DNA of 64,000 nt from Albidovulum marisflavi (GCF_025751435.1 NZ_JAOWKY010000006.1:124001-188000); one strand, 5' to 3'; positions 35,746-45,679 are shown, counted from the stretch's first letter. Numbers and translations are program-made. The notes: generated from the sequence alone by a model not told the origin.

Positions 35746-36575
35746 GCCCCGGCTTTTTCCAGCGCCTTTGCCGCGTCCCAAAGCGCGTCCATCTCGGCCA
35801 GATCGCTGTCCTCGGGGCGCTTGCCGCGTTCGGCCAGCGCCGCTTCGATCGAGCGGAAGCGGCGGGTGAACTTGGCGTTGGCGGCCCTCAGCGCCGCCTC
35901 CGGGTCGATCTTGAGGTGACGGGCCAGGTTCGCCACGACGAACAGCAGGTCGCCAAACTCCTCAAACGTCTCTGCCTCGGTCATCGTCTCGCGCGCTTCG
36001 ACCAATTCGCGCGCCTCCTCCACGATCTTGTCCAGAACCTCGTCGGTGGAGGGCCAGTCGAACCCCACCCGCGCCGCGCGGTTCTGCAGCTTAAGTGCGC
36101 GCAAAAGCGCTGGCAGCCCCAAAGCCACCCCGTCCAGCGTGCCACGCGTGGCCCCTTCGGCCGCCCGTTCGGCCGCCTTCACCCGTTCCCAGTCGCGCGT
36201 CTGCTGCTCTGCCGTCTTGTCGCGGCTTTCGTCGCCGAAGACATGCGGGTGGCGCGCGATCATCTTGTCCGAAATAGACCGGACGACATCCTGGAAAGTG
36301 AAACGCCCCGCCTCGTCCGCCATCTGCGCGTGGTAGACGGTCTGCAACAGGAGGTCGCCCAACTCTCCCTTCAACTCGCCCCAGGCCTGACGCTCGATCG
36401 CGTCGGCGACCTCGTAGGCCTCTTCGATCGTGTAGGGGGCGATGGTGGCGAAGTTCTGCTCGATGTCCCAGGGGCAGCCGGTTTCGGGGTCGCGCAGGCG
36501 GCGCATGATCTCAAGCAGCCGCGGCAATCCGCCTTGTGGGTCCAGGCACAGGCGCTGGCTGTCTTCAAGGTTCAT
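35742..36575 (-). CDS. mazG: Nucleoside triphosphate pyrophosphohydrolase
   Basis: A 277-residue house-cleaning enzyme that hydrolyses nucleoside triphosphates to monophosphate and pyrophosphate. Two MazG domains: the first (about 25-110) with CPWDIEQNFATIAPYTIEEA and ELKGELGDLLLQTVYHA, carrying the ExxE-ExxD metal sites; the second about 175-255 with EEFGDLLFVVANLARHL. Length is standard. It is convergent with the NYN nuclease gene. Confidence 0.95.
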   Translation of the reverse strand: MNLEDSQRLCLDPQGGLPRLLEIMRRLRDPETGCPWDIEQNFATIAPYTIEEAYEVADAIERQAWGELKGELGDLLLQTVYHAQMADEAGRFTFQDVVRSISDKMIARHPHVFGDESRDKTAEQQTRDWERVKAAERAAEGATRGTLDGVALGLPALLRALKLQNRAARVGFDWPSTDEVLDKIVEEARELVEARETMTEAETFEEFGDLLFVVANLARHLKIDPEAALRAANAKFTRRFRSIEAALAERGKRPEDSDLAEMDALWDAAKALEKAGA

Positions 36576-36634
36576 GGTCTTCCTTTCGCGGGTCGGTCGA
36601 GGTTAGGCTCGGGCAAGCCCGGTCGGAGGTGAAC

Positions 36635-37798
36635 ATGCCCGTTCTGAACAGTATCGCGGAAATGGAAGCAGAGATGAAGGGATGGCGGCGGCATCTGCAC
36701 GCGCATCCCGAGCTTGGACTGGACTGCCACGAAACCGCGGCCTTCGTGGCCGCGCGGCTGAAGGACTTTGGTGTCGACGAGATCCACGAGGGCGTGGGCA
36801 AGACCGGGGTCGTCGGGCTTATCAGGGGACGCGGCAAGGGACGCACCATCGGGCTGCGCGCCGACATGGACGCGCTGCCGATGCCAGAGACAACAGGGGC
36901 TGACCATGCCTCGACCGTGGCGGGGCGGATGCACGCTTGCGGACATGACGGCCACACGACGATGTTGCTTGGCGCGGCGAAGTATCTGGCTGAAACGCGC
37001 AACTTCGCGGGCACCGTCGCGCTTGTCTTCCAGCCGGGCGAAGAAACCGGCGAGGGCGGCCCGGCGATGTTGAGCGACGGATTGATGGACCGCTTCGGGA
37101 TTGACGAGATCTACGCGCTTCATATCTCTCCGAAGCATGAACTTGGCACCTTTGTCACCGCTCCGGGGCCGTTCATGGCGGCGGTTTCGGATTTTGACAT
37201 CCGGATCCGCGGCCGCGGCGGACATGCCTCCAGGCCAGAGGAATCCCGTGATCCGGTAGCGGCAGCACTGATGATCGGAAGCGGGCTTCAGACAATCGTT
37301 GCACGCAACGCGGCGGCGCGGGATCAACTGGTCTTCTCGATCACCCAGATCCACGCGGGCAGCGCGCACAATGTCATTCCCGCCGAGGCCTATATCGGCG
37401 GGACCATCCGCAGCTACCGGCCCGAGATGCAGGACCTGGCCAAGCGCCGGCTGCGCGAAATCTGCGAGGGCTGCGCCGCCGCAATGGGCGTGTCGGTCGA
37501 AATTGGCGGCCAGATCGACCTTGCGCCCACAGTGAATGACGAAGCTGCGACACGCTTCGCCCTGTCCGTCGCGCGCGAGGTGTCTGGCGAAGGCCGCGTG
37601 ATCGGGAACCATCCGCCGCTGATGGGGTCCGAAGACTTCGGCGCGATGCTGGCAGAGCGTCCCGGCGCCATGGTGTTCCTGGGGCAGGGCGTCGGACCCG
37701 GTGTGCATGAAACCGATTTCGATTTCAACGACGCGGCCGCCCCGATCGGCGCAAGCTACTTTTCAAGGCTGGTGGAAAAGGCGCTGCCCATCGGCTGA
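36635..37798 (+). CDS. M20 family amidohydrolase, copy A
   Basis: A 387-residue metal-dependent aminoacylase/hippurate-hydrolase-type peptidase. RRHLHAHPEL, metal-binding RMHACGHDGHTTM, FQPGEETGEGG and HETDFDFND are the family marks. It cleaves N-acyl or N-aroyl amino acids. CGGAGGTG precedes the start at 36635. A close paralogue follows after 80 bases, with the same N-terminal MPVLN sequence, so this is a tandem duplication. Confidence 0.9.
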   Translation: MPVLNSIAEMEAEMKGWRRHLHAHPELGLDCHETAAFVAARLKDFGVDEIHEGVGKTGVVGLIRGRGKGRTIGLRADMDALPMPETTGADHASTVAGRMHACGHDGHTTMLLGAAKYLAETRNFAGTVALVFQPGEETGEGGPAMLSDGLMDRFGIDEIYALHISPKHELGTFVTAPGPFMAAVSDFDIRIRGRGGHASRPEESRDPVAAALMIGSGLQTIVARNAAARDQLVFSITQIHAGSAHNVIPAEAYIGGTIRSYRPEMQDLAKRRLREICEGCAAAMGVSVEIGGQIDLAPTVNDEAATRFALSVAREVSGEGRVIGNHPPLMGSEDFGAMLAERPGAMVFLGQGVGPGVHETDFDFNDAAAPIGASYFSRLVEKALPIG

Positions 37799-37878
37799 CG
37801 TCGGGGCAACATGCGCATCCCCATTGCGCACGCGACCCGGCGGTGGAATGGTCGCGTCAGTCACTCCATGAGGTTTCC

Positions 37879-39039
37879 ATGCCGGTTCTGAACCGTATCG
37901 CTGATTTCGCGCCCCAGATGCGCGAATGGCGCCGCTGGCTGCACCAGCACCCCGAGCTTGAATTCGATTGCCACCAGACGGCGGCTTTCGTGGCCGAACG
38001 CCTGCGTGAATTCGGCGTTGACGAGATCCATGAGGGGATCGCGCGAACAGGCATCGTCGCGATCATCAACGGGCAGGGCGAAGGTCCGACCATCGGTCTG
38101 CGCGCCGACATGGACGCGCTGCCGATCGAGGAGGCAACCGGGGCCGAACACGCATCAACAGTGCCGGGGCGCATGCATGCCTGCGGGCATGACGGCCACA
38201 CCACGATGCTTCTGGGGGCGGCACGCTACCTTGCCGAAACCCGCAATTTCCGCGGACGCGTCGCCTTGATCTTTCAGCCGGCCGAGGAAGAGGGTGGCGG
38301 CGGCGACGTGATGGTGCGCGAAGGCATCCTGGACCGCTTTCACATCGGCCAGGTCTATGCGCTGCACAATACGCCGCAGGTGCCTCTCGGGCGGTTCGTC
38401 ACGACGCCCGGCCCGATCATGGCGGCGGTCGACACTCTGCGCGTCGACCTGACGGGCAAGGGCGGGCACGGAGCCTATCCGCATGACTGCATCGACCCGA
38501 TCGCCGCGGCGGTTGGCATGATCTCGGCCCTTCAGACCATCGTCAGCCGAAACACCAACCCGCTGTCCGAAATCGTGATCTCGGTCACGCAGATCCACGC
38601 TGGAACCGCGTCGAACATCATTCCCGAAGACGCCTGGTTCGGTGCGACGATCCGCACTTTCGACCCTGAGGTGCGCAAGGCGACCAAGGCCCGGATCGAA
38701 CAGATCGTTGCCGGCCACGCCGCCGCCTACGAGGTGCAAGCCAGGATCGAGTACGACTGGGGCTATCCGGCCACCGTCAACGACGCCGACAGCACCGCCT
38801 TTGCCGTTCGCGTGGCCGAAGAGATCTCGGGCGCTGCGGGCGTTGTCGCCGATGCGGGGCGCGAGATGGGGGCAGAGGACTTTTCCTATCTGCTTGAGAA
38901 GCGGCCAGGCTGCTATCTCTTCCTTGGGCAGGGCGATGGCGCGGGTCTGCATCATCCCCGCTACGACTTCAACGACGAAGCCGCGCCTTTCGGCGCAAGC
39001 TTCTTTGCCCGAGTTGTCGAGCGCGCCCAACCGCTTTGA
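37879..39039 (+). CDS. M20 family amidohydrolase, copy B
   Basis: A 386-residue paralogue of the preceding gene. WRRWLHQHPELEFDCHQTAAF, RMHACGHDGHTTMLLGAARY, FQPAEEEGGGG and HHPRYDFNDEAAPFGA are visible. Both copies keep all metal ligands. Differences are concentrated in the dimerisation/lid domain (about 180-290), which suggests different acyl substrates. It precedes an amine/amino-acid aminotransferase gene. Confidence 0.9.
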   Translation: MPVLNRIADFAPQMREWRRWLHQHPELEFDCHQTAAFVAERLREFGVDEIHEGIARTGIVAIINGQGEGPTIGLRADMDALPIEEATGAEHASTVPGRMHACGHDGHTTMLLGAARYLAETRNFRGRVALIFQPAEEEGGGGDVMVREGILDRFHIGQVYALHNTPQVPLGRFVTTPGPIMAAVDTLRVDLTGKGGHGAYPHDCIDPIAAAVGMISALQTIVSRNTNPLSEIVISVTQIHAGTASNIIPEDAWFGATIRTFDPEVRKATKARIEQIVAGHAAAYEVQARIEYDWGYPATVNDADSTAFAVRVAEEISGAAGVVADAGREMGAEDFSYLLEKRPGCYLFLGQGDGAGLHHPRYDFNDEAAPFGASFFARVVERAQPL

Positions 39040-39213
39040 ACCAAGGGCGCCCTGCCGGAGCGCCAGACCAGCCCGAGCCGCCGCCCTGAACAAGGGTAGC
39101 GGCTTTCCCGTTCCTGGCGGATCGGCTGGGGCCCAAGGATCCCTGACACTTATGGGCGTTTCCGCGCGGCCTGACGATGCCGCTCCTTTGCAGGCTGGAC
39201 GCGGTGAGGGCCA

Positions 39214-39256
39214 TTTTGATCAAAAGACTTGAGATTTTCGTTCCGGTCGGTATTCT
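39214..39256 (+). promoter_or_regulatory. TTTTGATCAAAA palindrome and promoter of the aminotransferase
   Basis: A perfect 12-base palindrome (39214-39225) lies three bases before a -35 (TTGAGA, 39229-39234), 16 bases and a -10-like TATTCT (39251-39256). The same core TTTTGATCAAA occurs at 42096-42106 before agmatinase. The shared site implies one regulator for the locus; PuuR is a candidate because the genes look polyamine-related (inference). Confidence 0.6.
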
Positions 39257-39280
39257 GCGCATATTGACTGGAGATTCAAA

Positions 39281-40681
39281 ATGACCCACGCCATGCACAA
39301 CCTTGCCAACGAAGCCCTCTGGGAGAAGGATCGGGCCCACGCGGTCCACCCCTGGACAAACTTCGGGCCGTTCGAGCAACAGGGATCCCTGATCTTCACC
39401 AAGGGCGAGGGCTGCTATCTTTGGGATGCGGAAGGCCGGCGCTATTTCGATGCGATCGGGGGCATGTGGTGCACCAACATCGGTCTTGGCCGGCGCGAGA
39501 TGGCAGATGCTATCGCCGATCAGGCGATGCGCCTTGGCTATTCGAATTTCTTCGTCGACACTGGAAACGACGCGGCGGCGCTGCTGTCTGCTCGCCTGGC
39601 CGAGCTTGCGCCCGGTGACCTGAACCGCGTGCATTTCACGACCGGCGGGTCGACCGCCGTCGATACGGCGGTGCGCATGGTGTCCTATTACCATCATGTT
39701 CGGGGCAACCCCGACAAGACCCAGATCGTATCGCGTGATGCGTCCTATCACGGATCCACCTACCTCACGATCTCGGTTGGCAAGCGGGCGGGGGACCGGA
39801 TCGAGGAGTTCCGCTACAAGGAGGATGGGATTCATCACCTGTCGAGCCCGAACCTTTACCGCCGCCCCGACGGGATGACCGAAGAGGCGTTCTGCGACGA
39901 ATTGATCTCGGAATTCGAGGATCTGATTGCCCGCGTGAGTGCAGATCGGATCGGCGGGTTCATAGCCGAGCCCATCCAGGCCTCCGGCGGTATCGTCATC
40001 CCGCCCAAGGGCTATCTGAAGCGCATGTGGGAGGTCTGCCAACGCAACGACATCCTCTTCATCGCGGATGAGGTGGTGACGGCCTTCGGTCGGATCGGTC
40101 ACTGGTTCGCATCCGAAGATGAGTTCGGCATCGTCCCCGACATGATCACCACAGCCAAGGGGCTGACGTCGGGCTATGTGCCGCTTGGGGCCGTCATCTT
40201 CTCTGACCGGATATGGAACACGATGGCCGAGGGCGGGCATCGCTGGTTTTCTACCGGGTTCACCTATTCCGGCCATCCGGTCGCCTGCCGTGCGGCGCTG
40301 AAGAACATCGAGATCATGGAGCGCGAGGGTCTTCTTTTCCATGCGTCCAAGGTGGGCGCCTACTTCGAGAACCGGCTGGCGTCACTGGCCGATCTGCCGC
40401 TGGTGGGCAACGTGAGGGGCCGGAAGCTCATGGCCTGCGTCGAAAGCGTGGCCGATCGCGCGACGAAAGCCCCGCTGCCCGACGAGGTGGGCGAAAGCAA
40501 GCGCATTTCGGACGCGTGCGAAGCCATGGGCCTGATGGTGCGGCCCATGGGGCATCTGAACGTCATGTCCCCGCCTTTGGTCATCACCGAAGGTCAGGTC
40601 GATTTCGTGGTGGAAACGCTGGGCAAGGCGATCCGCGAGGTGACCGATCAGCTCGTGCGCGAGGGAATCCGGATCGGCTAG
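39281..40681 (+). CDS. Class III aminotransferase (amine/omega-amino-acid:pyruvate type)
   Basis: A 466-residue PLP enzyme. YFDAIGGMWCTNIG, TTGGSTAVDTAVRM, ASYHGSTYLTISV, LFIADEVVTAFGRIG and the lysine in TTAKGLTSGYVPLG that binds PLP are present. Close relatives transaminate putrescine, diamines or omega-amino acids to pyruvate (SpuC-like). The neighbours, a PuuB-like oxidase and agmatinase, fit polyamine breakdown. Its stop codon overlaps that of the next gene, convergent, in a shared CTAG. Confidence 0.88.
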   Translation: MTHAMHNLANEALWEKDRAHAVHPWTNFGPFEQQGSLIFTKGEGCYLWDAEGRRYFDAIGGMWCTNIGLGRREMADAIADQAMRLGYSNFFVDTGNDAAALLSARLAELAPGDLNRVHFTTGGSTAVDTAVRMVSYYHHVRGNPDKTQIVSRDASYHGSTYLTISVGKRAGDRIEEFRYKEDGIHHLSSPNLYRRPDGMTEEAFCDELISEFEDLIARVSADRIGGFIAEPIQASGGIVIPPKGYLKRMWEVCQRNDILFIADEVVTAFGRIGHWFASEDEFGIVPDMITTAKGLTSGYVPLGAVIFSDRIWNTMAEGGHRWFSTGFTYSGHPVACRAALKNIEIMEREGLLFHASKVGAYFENRLASLADLPLVGNVRGRKLMACVESVADRATKAPLPDEVGESKRISDACEAMGLMVRPMGHLNVMSPPLVITEGQVDFVVETLGKAIREVTDQLVREGIRIG

Positions 40682-42024
40682 CGCTCGGGCCGCGGCAGGG
40701 CGCCATCGGTCAGCCCGTAACCGGCATAGGCAAGCCGCAGCCACAGGCGACGGAAGGCGGGCAGGGGAAAGCGTCGTGGGACCACGCGCACCAGCGCTGG
40801 AAGGTGCGCCGTGCGTCCGGTCATGAGCCGGCCGACCTGCTGGCCCGAGTAGGACGCAGCAGCCACCCCCGATCCGTGCCAGCCGAAGGCTGCGTATAGG
40901 CCTGACGCGCCAGGCACCTCTCCGACGAACGGGGCAAGGCTGCCGGTCAGACAGACGAAGCCCGACCAGCTGTGTTCGGTTTCGGCTGCGGCCCAGGCGG
41001 GAAAAAGCGCCTCGAAATGGGCGCGCACCGCTATCTTCATCCTTTCATGGGCTTCAGCGGTTCCCGAGGTGCCACCACGCATCCCGAACAGGAAACGCCC
41101 GTCCGGCAGGTGGCGGAAATAGTGCAACAGCTTGCGTGCGTCAAAGGCCATGTGGGGATCGGTGTAGCCCTGATCCTGCCGCTCTGCCTCCGTAAGGGGC
41201 CGCGTCACCAGCACCGCCGAAAAGGCCGGCAGGTTGCGCCCGCCGATCCAGTTCGGCAGATTGTCCGAGGAATAACCGTTCGTGGCGACCAGAATCTTGC
41301 GCGCCAGGACGGCTCCCGCCGCCGTGGTCAGCCGCCATCCGCGATCAGCTTGGGTCATGCCTGTTACATGGGTATTGCCGCAGATCCGGACGCCCTTTGC
41401 GATGGCAAGTCGGGCCAGCCCTTCGACATAGGCCATGGGATCGACAGGGAAGCCCTGATCCAGCATCAGCGCGCCGTGGAATCCGGGACCTGCCATCCCG
41501 CGTTCGCGAAGCGCCTGTGGCGGGATCAGGTCAACGCGTTCGCCGTAAAGGTCGTGCAGGTCTTGCGCCTCTGCTGCGAAACCGGCCCAAACCCTGGGTG
41601 ATTGCGCAAGCACCGCTTCCCCATCCGGCCCCTGGCGCGCATTCCAGCCGTTGGCGTCGATCAACTGGCCCACATGGGCGATGGCCGCGCACTGAAAATC
41701 GCGAAAATCACGGGCGCCTTCCAATCCGACGCGGGAAACGATCGCCTTGTCGGACAGCTTGGTGCCGCCGTAGCCGCAGAAACCGCCGTTGCGCCCCGAA
41801 GCGCCCCAGCCGGGTTGCACGGCCTCCAGAACGATGACGTTCGCGCCTGAAGCCGCGGCCTCAAGCGCGGCATTAAGTCCCGCAAATCCCGATCCGATCA
41901 CGGCGATGTCTGCCTTGGTCTCCCCGTCCAGCGGGGGCAGGTCCAACGGCGCCGGATGGCTGGCGCGCCAGTGGCTCCTGGGCCAGGAGGGGTCATAGGC
42001 GGGGGCTTCGTAAAGGCGGCGCAT
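40678..42024 (-). CDS. FAD-dependent amine oxidase, PuuB-like
   Basis: A 448-residue DAO-fold flavoenzyme. The Rossmann motif GSGFAGLNAALEAA lies near residue 42, followed by GWGASGRNGGF, typical of gamma-glutamylputrescine oxidase and related glycine-oxidase-like enzymes; SWSGFVCLTGSLAPFVG and GWHGSGVAAAS are the C-terminal flavin contacts. A role in polyamine or amine oxidation is supported by context, but no gamma-glutamylputrescine synthetase is in the window, so the substrate is uncertain. Confidence 0.85.
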   Translation of the reverse strand: MRRLYEAPAYDPSWPRSHWRASHPAPLDLPPLDGETKADIAVIGSGFAGLNAALEAAASGANVIVLEAVQPGWGASGRNGGFCGYGGTKLSDKAIVSRVGLEGARDFRDFQCAAIAHVGQLIDANGWNARQGPDGEAVLAQSPRVWAGFAAEAQDLHDLYGERVDLIPPQALRERGMAGPGFHGALMLDQGFPVDPMAYVEGLARLAIAKGVRICGNTHVTGMTQADRGWRLTTAAGAVLARKILVATNGYSSDNLPNWIGGRNLPAFSAVLVTRPLTEAERQDQGYTDPHMAFDARKLLHYFRHLPDGRFLFGMRGGTSGTAEAHERMKIAVRAHFEALFPAWAAAETEHSWSGFVCLTGSLAPFVGEVPGASGLYAAFGWHGSGVAAASYSGQQVGRLMTGRTAHLPALVRVVPRRFPLPAFRRLWLRLAYAGYGLTDGALPRPER

Positions 42025-42095
42025 GAACGTTCCTGCGTAACGGATTCGGGCAGCGCGCGGGGCGCGACCTCTCTACATCTAGCGCAGGAAGGGAA

Positions 42096-42118
42096 TTTTG
42101 ATCAAATTAAACTTGACA
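42096..42118 (+). promoter_or_regulatory. TTTTGATCAAAT palindrome and TTGACA element before agmatinase
   Basis: TTTTGATCAAA (42096-42106) repeats the site at 39214. A consensus -35 TTGACA (42113-42118) starts six bases after it, pointing to agmatinase; the -10 is poor. The palindrome also lies 72 bases upstream of the divergent oxidase, so it could serve both. Confidence 0.55.
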
Positions 42119-42207
42119 TCTGTGCGCGGCGTGGGCCTTCTTCAGCCATCCGGATCCGCGGCGTCTCCGGCCATGAACGACGACGCGACTTTTCCCAAGT
42201 GAGACTC

Positions 42208-43173
42208 ATGGCACTCGAAGACGCAAAGAACGAGATCGATTCCGCCTTTACCCGCAGGGGCCAGCGCGGCCTTGCCTATGAAAATGCCTTCGCCGGGGCG
42301 ACAAGCTTTCTGCGCCGCACCTATACCAAGGACCTGACGGGCGTGGACCTTGCCATCACCGGTGTGCCCTTTGACCAGGCGGTCAGCCACCGCACCGGCA
42401 CCCGCTTTGGCCCCCGAGCCATCCGCGAGGCGTCTAGCCTTCAACCCTACGATCCGCCGCATGGCTGGCCCACGAGCCCACTTGAGGAGATGAATGTCAT
42501 CGACTACGGCGATGTCGCATTCGACTACGCCAACGTTGCGGAGTTTCCCGAAACGCTGACCCGGCATATCCGGACCATTCTTGCCGCCGGGGCGGGAACG
42601 GTGACACTTGGCGGTGATCACTACATCACCTATCCGATTCTCAAGGCCTATGCGGAAAAGTTCGGACCGATCAGCGTCATACACTTCGACGCGCATTCGG
42701 ACCTTTGGCCGGACGACAACGAGGCCCGGATCGATCATGGAACCATGCTCTACAAGGCGGTGAAGGGTGGTTACGTCGACGCGGCGTCGTCCATCCAAAT
42801 CGGAATCCGCACCACGACCGAAGACTACCTGGGCGTGAACGTCGTCACCGCGCGCGAGGCTCACGAAAAGGGCGTGGCCGCCGTGGTTGCCCGGGCAAAA
42901 GAGGTCGTTGGCGACAGGCCGGTCTACGTCACTTTCGACATCGATGCGCTTGATCCTGCCTTTGCGCCGGGGACCGGAACGCCGGTCTGGGGCGGGCTTG
43001 CTTCCTGGCAGGCGGCGGCGATGCTGCGCGACCTGGCGGGCATCAACATGGTCGGCGGCGACATCGTCGAGGTTTCCCCGCCCTATGACACGACGGGTGC
43101 GACGGCCATCGCGGGTGCTCATATCGCTTATGAGCTGATCTGCCTGTATCATTGGGCCAGAACGCGGCGGTGA
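42208..43173 (+). CDS. speB: Agmatinase (ureohydrolase)
   Basis: A 321-residue binuclear-manganese hydrolase that splits agmatine to putrescine and urea. Metal motifs: GGDHYITYP, DAHSDLWPD and DIDALDPAFAPGTGTP. The N-terminal GVPFDQAVSHRTGTRFGPRAIR is agmatinase-type. It starts at 42208 with a modest AGTGAG site. Guanidinobutyrase or another ureohydrolase substrate is possible, since motifs alone do not separate them. Confidence 0.88.
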   Translation: MALEDAKNEIDSAFTRRGQRGLAYENAFAGATSFLRRTYTKDLTGVDLAITGVPFDQAVSHRTGTRFGPRAIREASSLQPYDPPHGWPTSPLEEMNVIDYGDVAFDYANVAEFPETLTRHIRTILAAGAGTVTLGGDHYITYPILKAYAEKFGPISVIHFDAHSDLWPDDNEARIDHGTMLYKAVKGGYVDAASSIQIGIRTTTEDYLGVNVVTAREAHEKGVAAVVARAKEVVGDRPVYVTFDIDALDPAFAPGTGTPVWGGLASWQAAAMLRDLAGINMVGGDIVEVSPPYDTTGATAIAGAHIAYELICLYHWARTRR

Positions 43174-43631
43174 GGGTGTTGCTGTACCTCGCTGTCCTGG
43201 CGGTTATCGGGGGCATGGCCTATATCCGCCTTGCCCCCGCTGATCCGTCGCGATGGCATGTAAGCCCGCTGGTTGGCGGCCAGCAAACAGTTGACGTGCG
43301 GGGTCTGGACAGTGTGCACGCGGTTCCAGGCGGTGCGCGTGTCGAAATCCTGCTGGAGGATGCGGCCCCCGAAAGCGTCCTCGCCCAGCTCGACGCGATT
43401 GCCGTCAGCACTCCTCGAACCCGGCGCCTGGCCGGAAGCCCGTCAGAGGGCATGATCACCTGGGTCACGCGGACGGCTGCCTTCGGTTTCCCGGATTACA
43501 CGACGGCAGCAGCGCGCCCTGAGGGAGAGGCCACGCGCCTGGGTATCTTTGCCCGCCAGCGCTTTGGCAGCCGCGATCTGGGTGTCAACGCCGCGCGGCT
43601 GGAAGACTGGATATCCCGTCTTGAACCCTGA
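43170..43631 (+). CDS. DUF1499 family protein
   Basis: A 153-residue protein with one N-terminal helix (VLLYLAVLAVIGGMAYI) and a periplasmic DUF1499 domain; AAFGFPDYTTAAA and IFARQRFGSRDLGVN are the family's C-terminal marks. The GTG at 43170 overlaps the agmatinase stop codon (GTGA), so the genes are coupled. The function is unknown. Confidence 0.8.
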   Translation: MRVLLYLAVLAVIGGMAYIRLAPADPSRWHVSPLVGGQQTVDVRGLDSVHAVPGGARVEILLEDAAPESVLAQLDAIAVSTPRTRRLAGSPSEGMITWVTRTAAFGFPDYTTAAARPEGEATRLGIFARQRFGSRDLGVNAARLEDWISRLEP

Positions 43632-43728
43632 ATGCTTGCCACAGCGCAACCCCCAAATGGGACCCACGGGCGGGGGCGTCCGGTCTCTGCCCCTTGACCG
43701 CCGCCGGGACTAAGGGCACATCGCCGCC

Positions 43729-44784
43729 ATGGTACCTATGGACAAACTCGACCAGATCGCGCGCCGCTTCGGATTTCTCGAGGCGAAGCTGTCGTCCGGC
43801 GCGGCTCCGGCCGAAATCGCAGCCTTGAGCCGCGAGTACTCCGAACTCAAGCCCGTGGTGGCAGAGATTGCCGCCTACCGTCAGGCGCTTGCCGATCTTG
43901 ATGAGGCCGAGGTGATGCTGGCCGACCCCGAGATGCGGGCATTGGCCGAGGATGAGTTGCCCAAACTGAAGGCCCGCATCCCAGAGATGGAGGGAAGGCT
44001 GCGCATTGCCCTTCTACCCAAGGACGCTGCGGATGCGCGCCCCGCGATCCTGGAAATCCGCCCAGGCACGGGCGGCGAAGAGGCGGCGCTGTTCGCGGGC
44101 GATCTTCTGCGCATGTACCAGAAGCACGCCGAAGCGCAGGGTTGGCGATTTGAGCTGCTGGAATTGACCCAGACCGAGCTGGGCGGCGTGAAGGAGGCGA
44201 TGGCCCGGATCGAGGGTGAGGGCGTCTTTGCCCGCCTGAAGTACGAAAGTGGCGTCCACCGCGTGCAGCGCGTGCCCGCAACCGAGGCCGGGGGGCGCAT
44301 CCACACCTCTGCCGCGACGGTGGCGGTGCTGCCCGAGGCCGAGGATGTGGAGATCGACATCCCTGCCGCCGACATCCGTATCGACACCATGCGCGCCTCG
44401 GGCGCGGGCGGCCAGCATGTGAACACCACCGACAGCGCGGTCCGGATAACCCACATTCCGACCGGTATCGTGGTGACATCTTCGGAAAAGTCGCAACACC
44501 AGAACCGCGCCAACGCGATGGCGGTTCTCCGTGCGCGGCTTTACGACATGGAGCGCACCCGCGCGGACGCTGCGCGCGCTGCCGATCGCAAGGCGCAGGT
44601 CGGGTCCGGAGACCGTTCCGAACGCATCCGCACCTACAACTTCCCGCAGGGGCGGATGACCGATCACAGGATCAACCTGACGCTTTATCGGCTGGATCAA
44701 ATCATGGAGGGTGACCTGACCGAGGTCATCGATGCGCTTGTCGCCCACGATCAAGCCGCCAAACTGGCCGAGATGGAGGGATGA
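43729..44784 (+). CDS. prfA: Peptide chain release factor 1
   Basis: A 351-residue class I release factor for UAA and UAG. It has the GGQ loop in [20 protein letters not shown] and the RF1 codon-reading tripeptide region [14 protein letters not shown] (Pro-Ala-Thr). The start could be 43729 or the in-frame ATG at 43738 (MDKLDQI). prmC, which methylates the GGQ glutamine, overlaps its end by four bases (ATGA). Confidence 0.97.
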   Translation: MVPMDKLDQIARRFGFLEAKLSSGAAPAEIAALSREYSELKPVVAEIAAYRQALADLDEAEVMLADPEMRALAEDELPKLKARIPEMEGRLRIALLPKDAADARPAILEIRPGTGGEEAALFAGDLLRMYQKHAEAQGWRFELLELTQTELGGVKEAMARIEGEGVFARLKYESGVHRVQRVPATEAGGRIHTSAATVAVLPEAEDVEIDIPAADIRIDTMRASGAGGQHVNTTDSAVRITHIPTGIVVTSSEKSQHQNRANAMAVLRARLYDMERTRADAARAADRKAQVGSGDRSERIRTYNFPQGRMTDHRINLTLYRLDQIMEGDLTEVIDALVAHDQAAKLAEMEG

Positions 44785-45611
44785 CCGCCGCCGAGGCTTT
44801 GCGCGCGGCCATTCCTCGGCTGGCGCGGGCCGGCGTGCCGGAACCGCAGCGTGACGCCCGTGCGCTTCTGGCCCATGCCTTGCGGATCAGCCCTGGCCGC
44901 CTGTCGCTGGTGTTGCCCGAAGACCTTGATGAAGACGCCGCCGCACGCTTCGGCAAAGCGATCGCGGCACGGGAAGGACGGCAACCGGTCAGCCAGATCA
45001 CGGGGCGGCGGCTGTTCTGGGGGCACAGCTTCAAGGTCACGCGCGACACGCTTGACCCACGACCCGAGACGGAGCTTGTGGTTGCCGCCGCGCTGGAACG
45101 TCGTTTTTCAAACGTTCTGGATCTGGGCACCGGGACGGGTTGCATCTTGCTGTCCTGTCTTGCCGGAATGCCCGAGGCGACCGGGGTCGGGGCCGATATT
45201 TCGCCTGCCGCCCTGGCCGTGGCGCAGGACAACGCCAACGCCCTTGGCTTTGCGGATCGCGCGCGTTTCATTGAATCGGACTGGTTCTCAGCGATCGATG
45301 GCAGCTTCGATCTGATTGTGTCGAACCCGCCCTACATCGCCGCGGACGAAATGGCGGAGCTCTCGCCCGAGGTCCGCGATTGGGAACCCCATGGCGCGCT
45401 CAGCCCGGGTGGAGACGGGCTTGACGCCTATCGTGCGCTCGCCCACGGGGCGGGCGGGCGGTTGTCGCCCGGTGGCCGGATCATTCTTGAAATCGGCCCA
45501 ACGCAGGCGGCAGCCGTCTCGCAACTGCTGCGCGTGCAGGACTTTGAAGGTATCGAGGTCCGCCGGGATTTCGACGGCAGGTACCGTATCGTGATCGGCG
45601 TGAAATCCTGA
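44781..45611 (+). CDS. prmC: Release factor glutamine N5-methyltransferase
   Basis: A 276-residue SAM methyltransferase acting on the GGQ glutamine of release factors. SAM fold: [16 protein letters not shown] near residue 112; catalytic NPPY in [11 protein letters not shown] near 180. The N-terminal helical domain (about 1-75) recognises the release factor. It is coupled to prfA by overlap and followed by an intrinsic terminator. Confidence 0.95.
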   Translation: MTAAEALRAAIPRLARAGVPEPQRDARALLAHALRISPGRLSLVLPEDLDEDAAARFGKAIAAREGRQPVSQITGRRLFWGHSFKVTRDTLDPRPETELVVAAALERRFSNVLDLGTGTGCILLSCLAGMPEATGVGADISPAALAVAQDNANALGFADRARFIESDWFSAIDGSFDLIVSNPPYIAADEMAELSPEVRDWEPHGALSPGGDGLDAYRALAHGAGGRLSPGGRIILEIGPTQAAAVSQLLRVQDFEGIEVRRDFDGRYRIVIGVKS

Positions 45612-45653
45612 CGGGCTAACAGGATCAGCCGCCTCTAGGCGAAAAAGTGCCTT

Positions 45654-45679
45654 AGCAAGGGAACAAACCCTGCTTTTTT
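45654..45679 (+). terminator. Intrinsic terminator of prfA-prmC
   Basis: AGCAAGGG, loop AACAAA, CCCTGCT (one bulged A) followed by six T, 43 bases after the prmC stop. The 200 bases from here to 45881 hold no ORF I can support and must contain the DUF4167 gene promoter. Confidence 0.75.
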
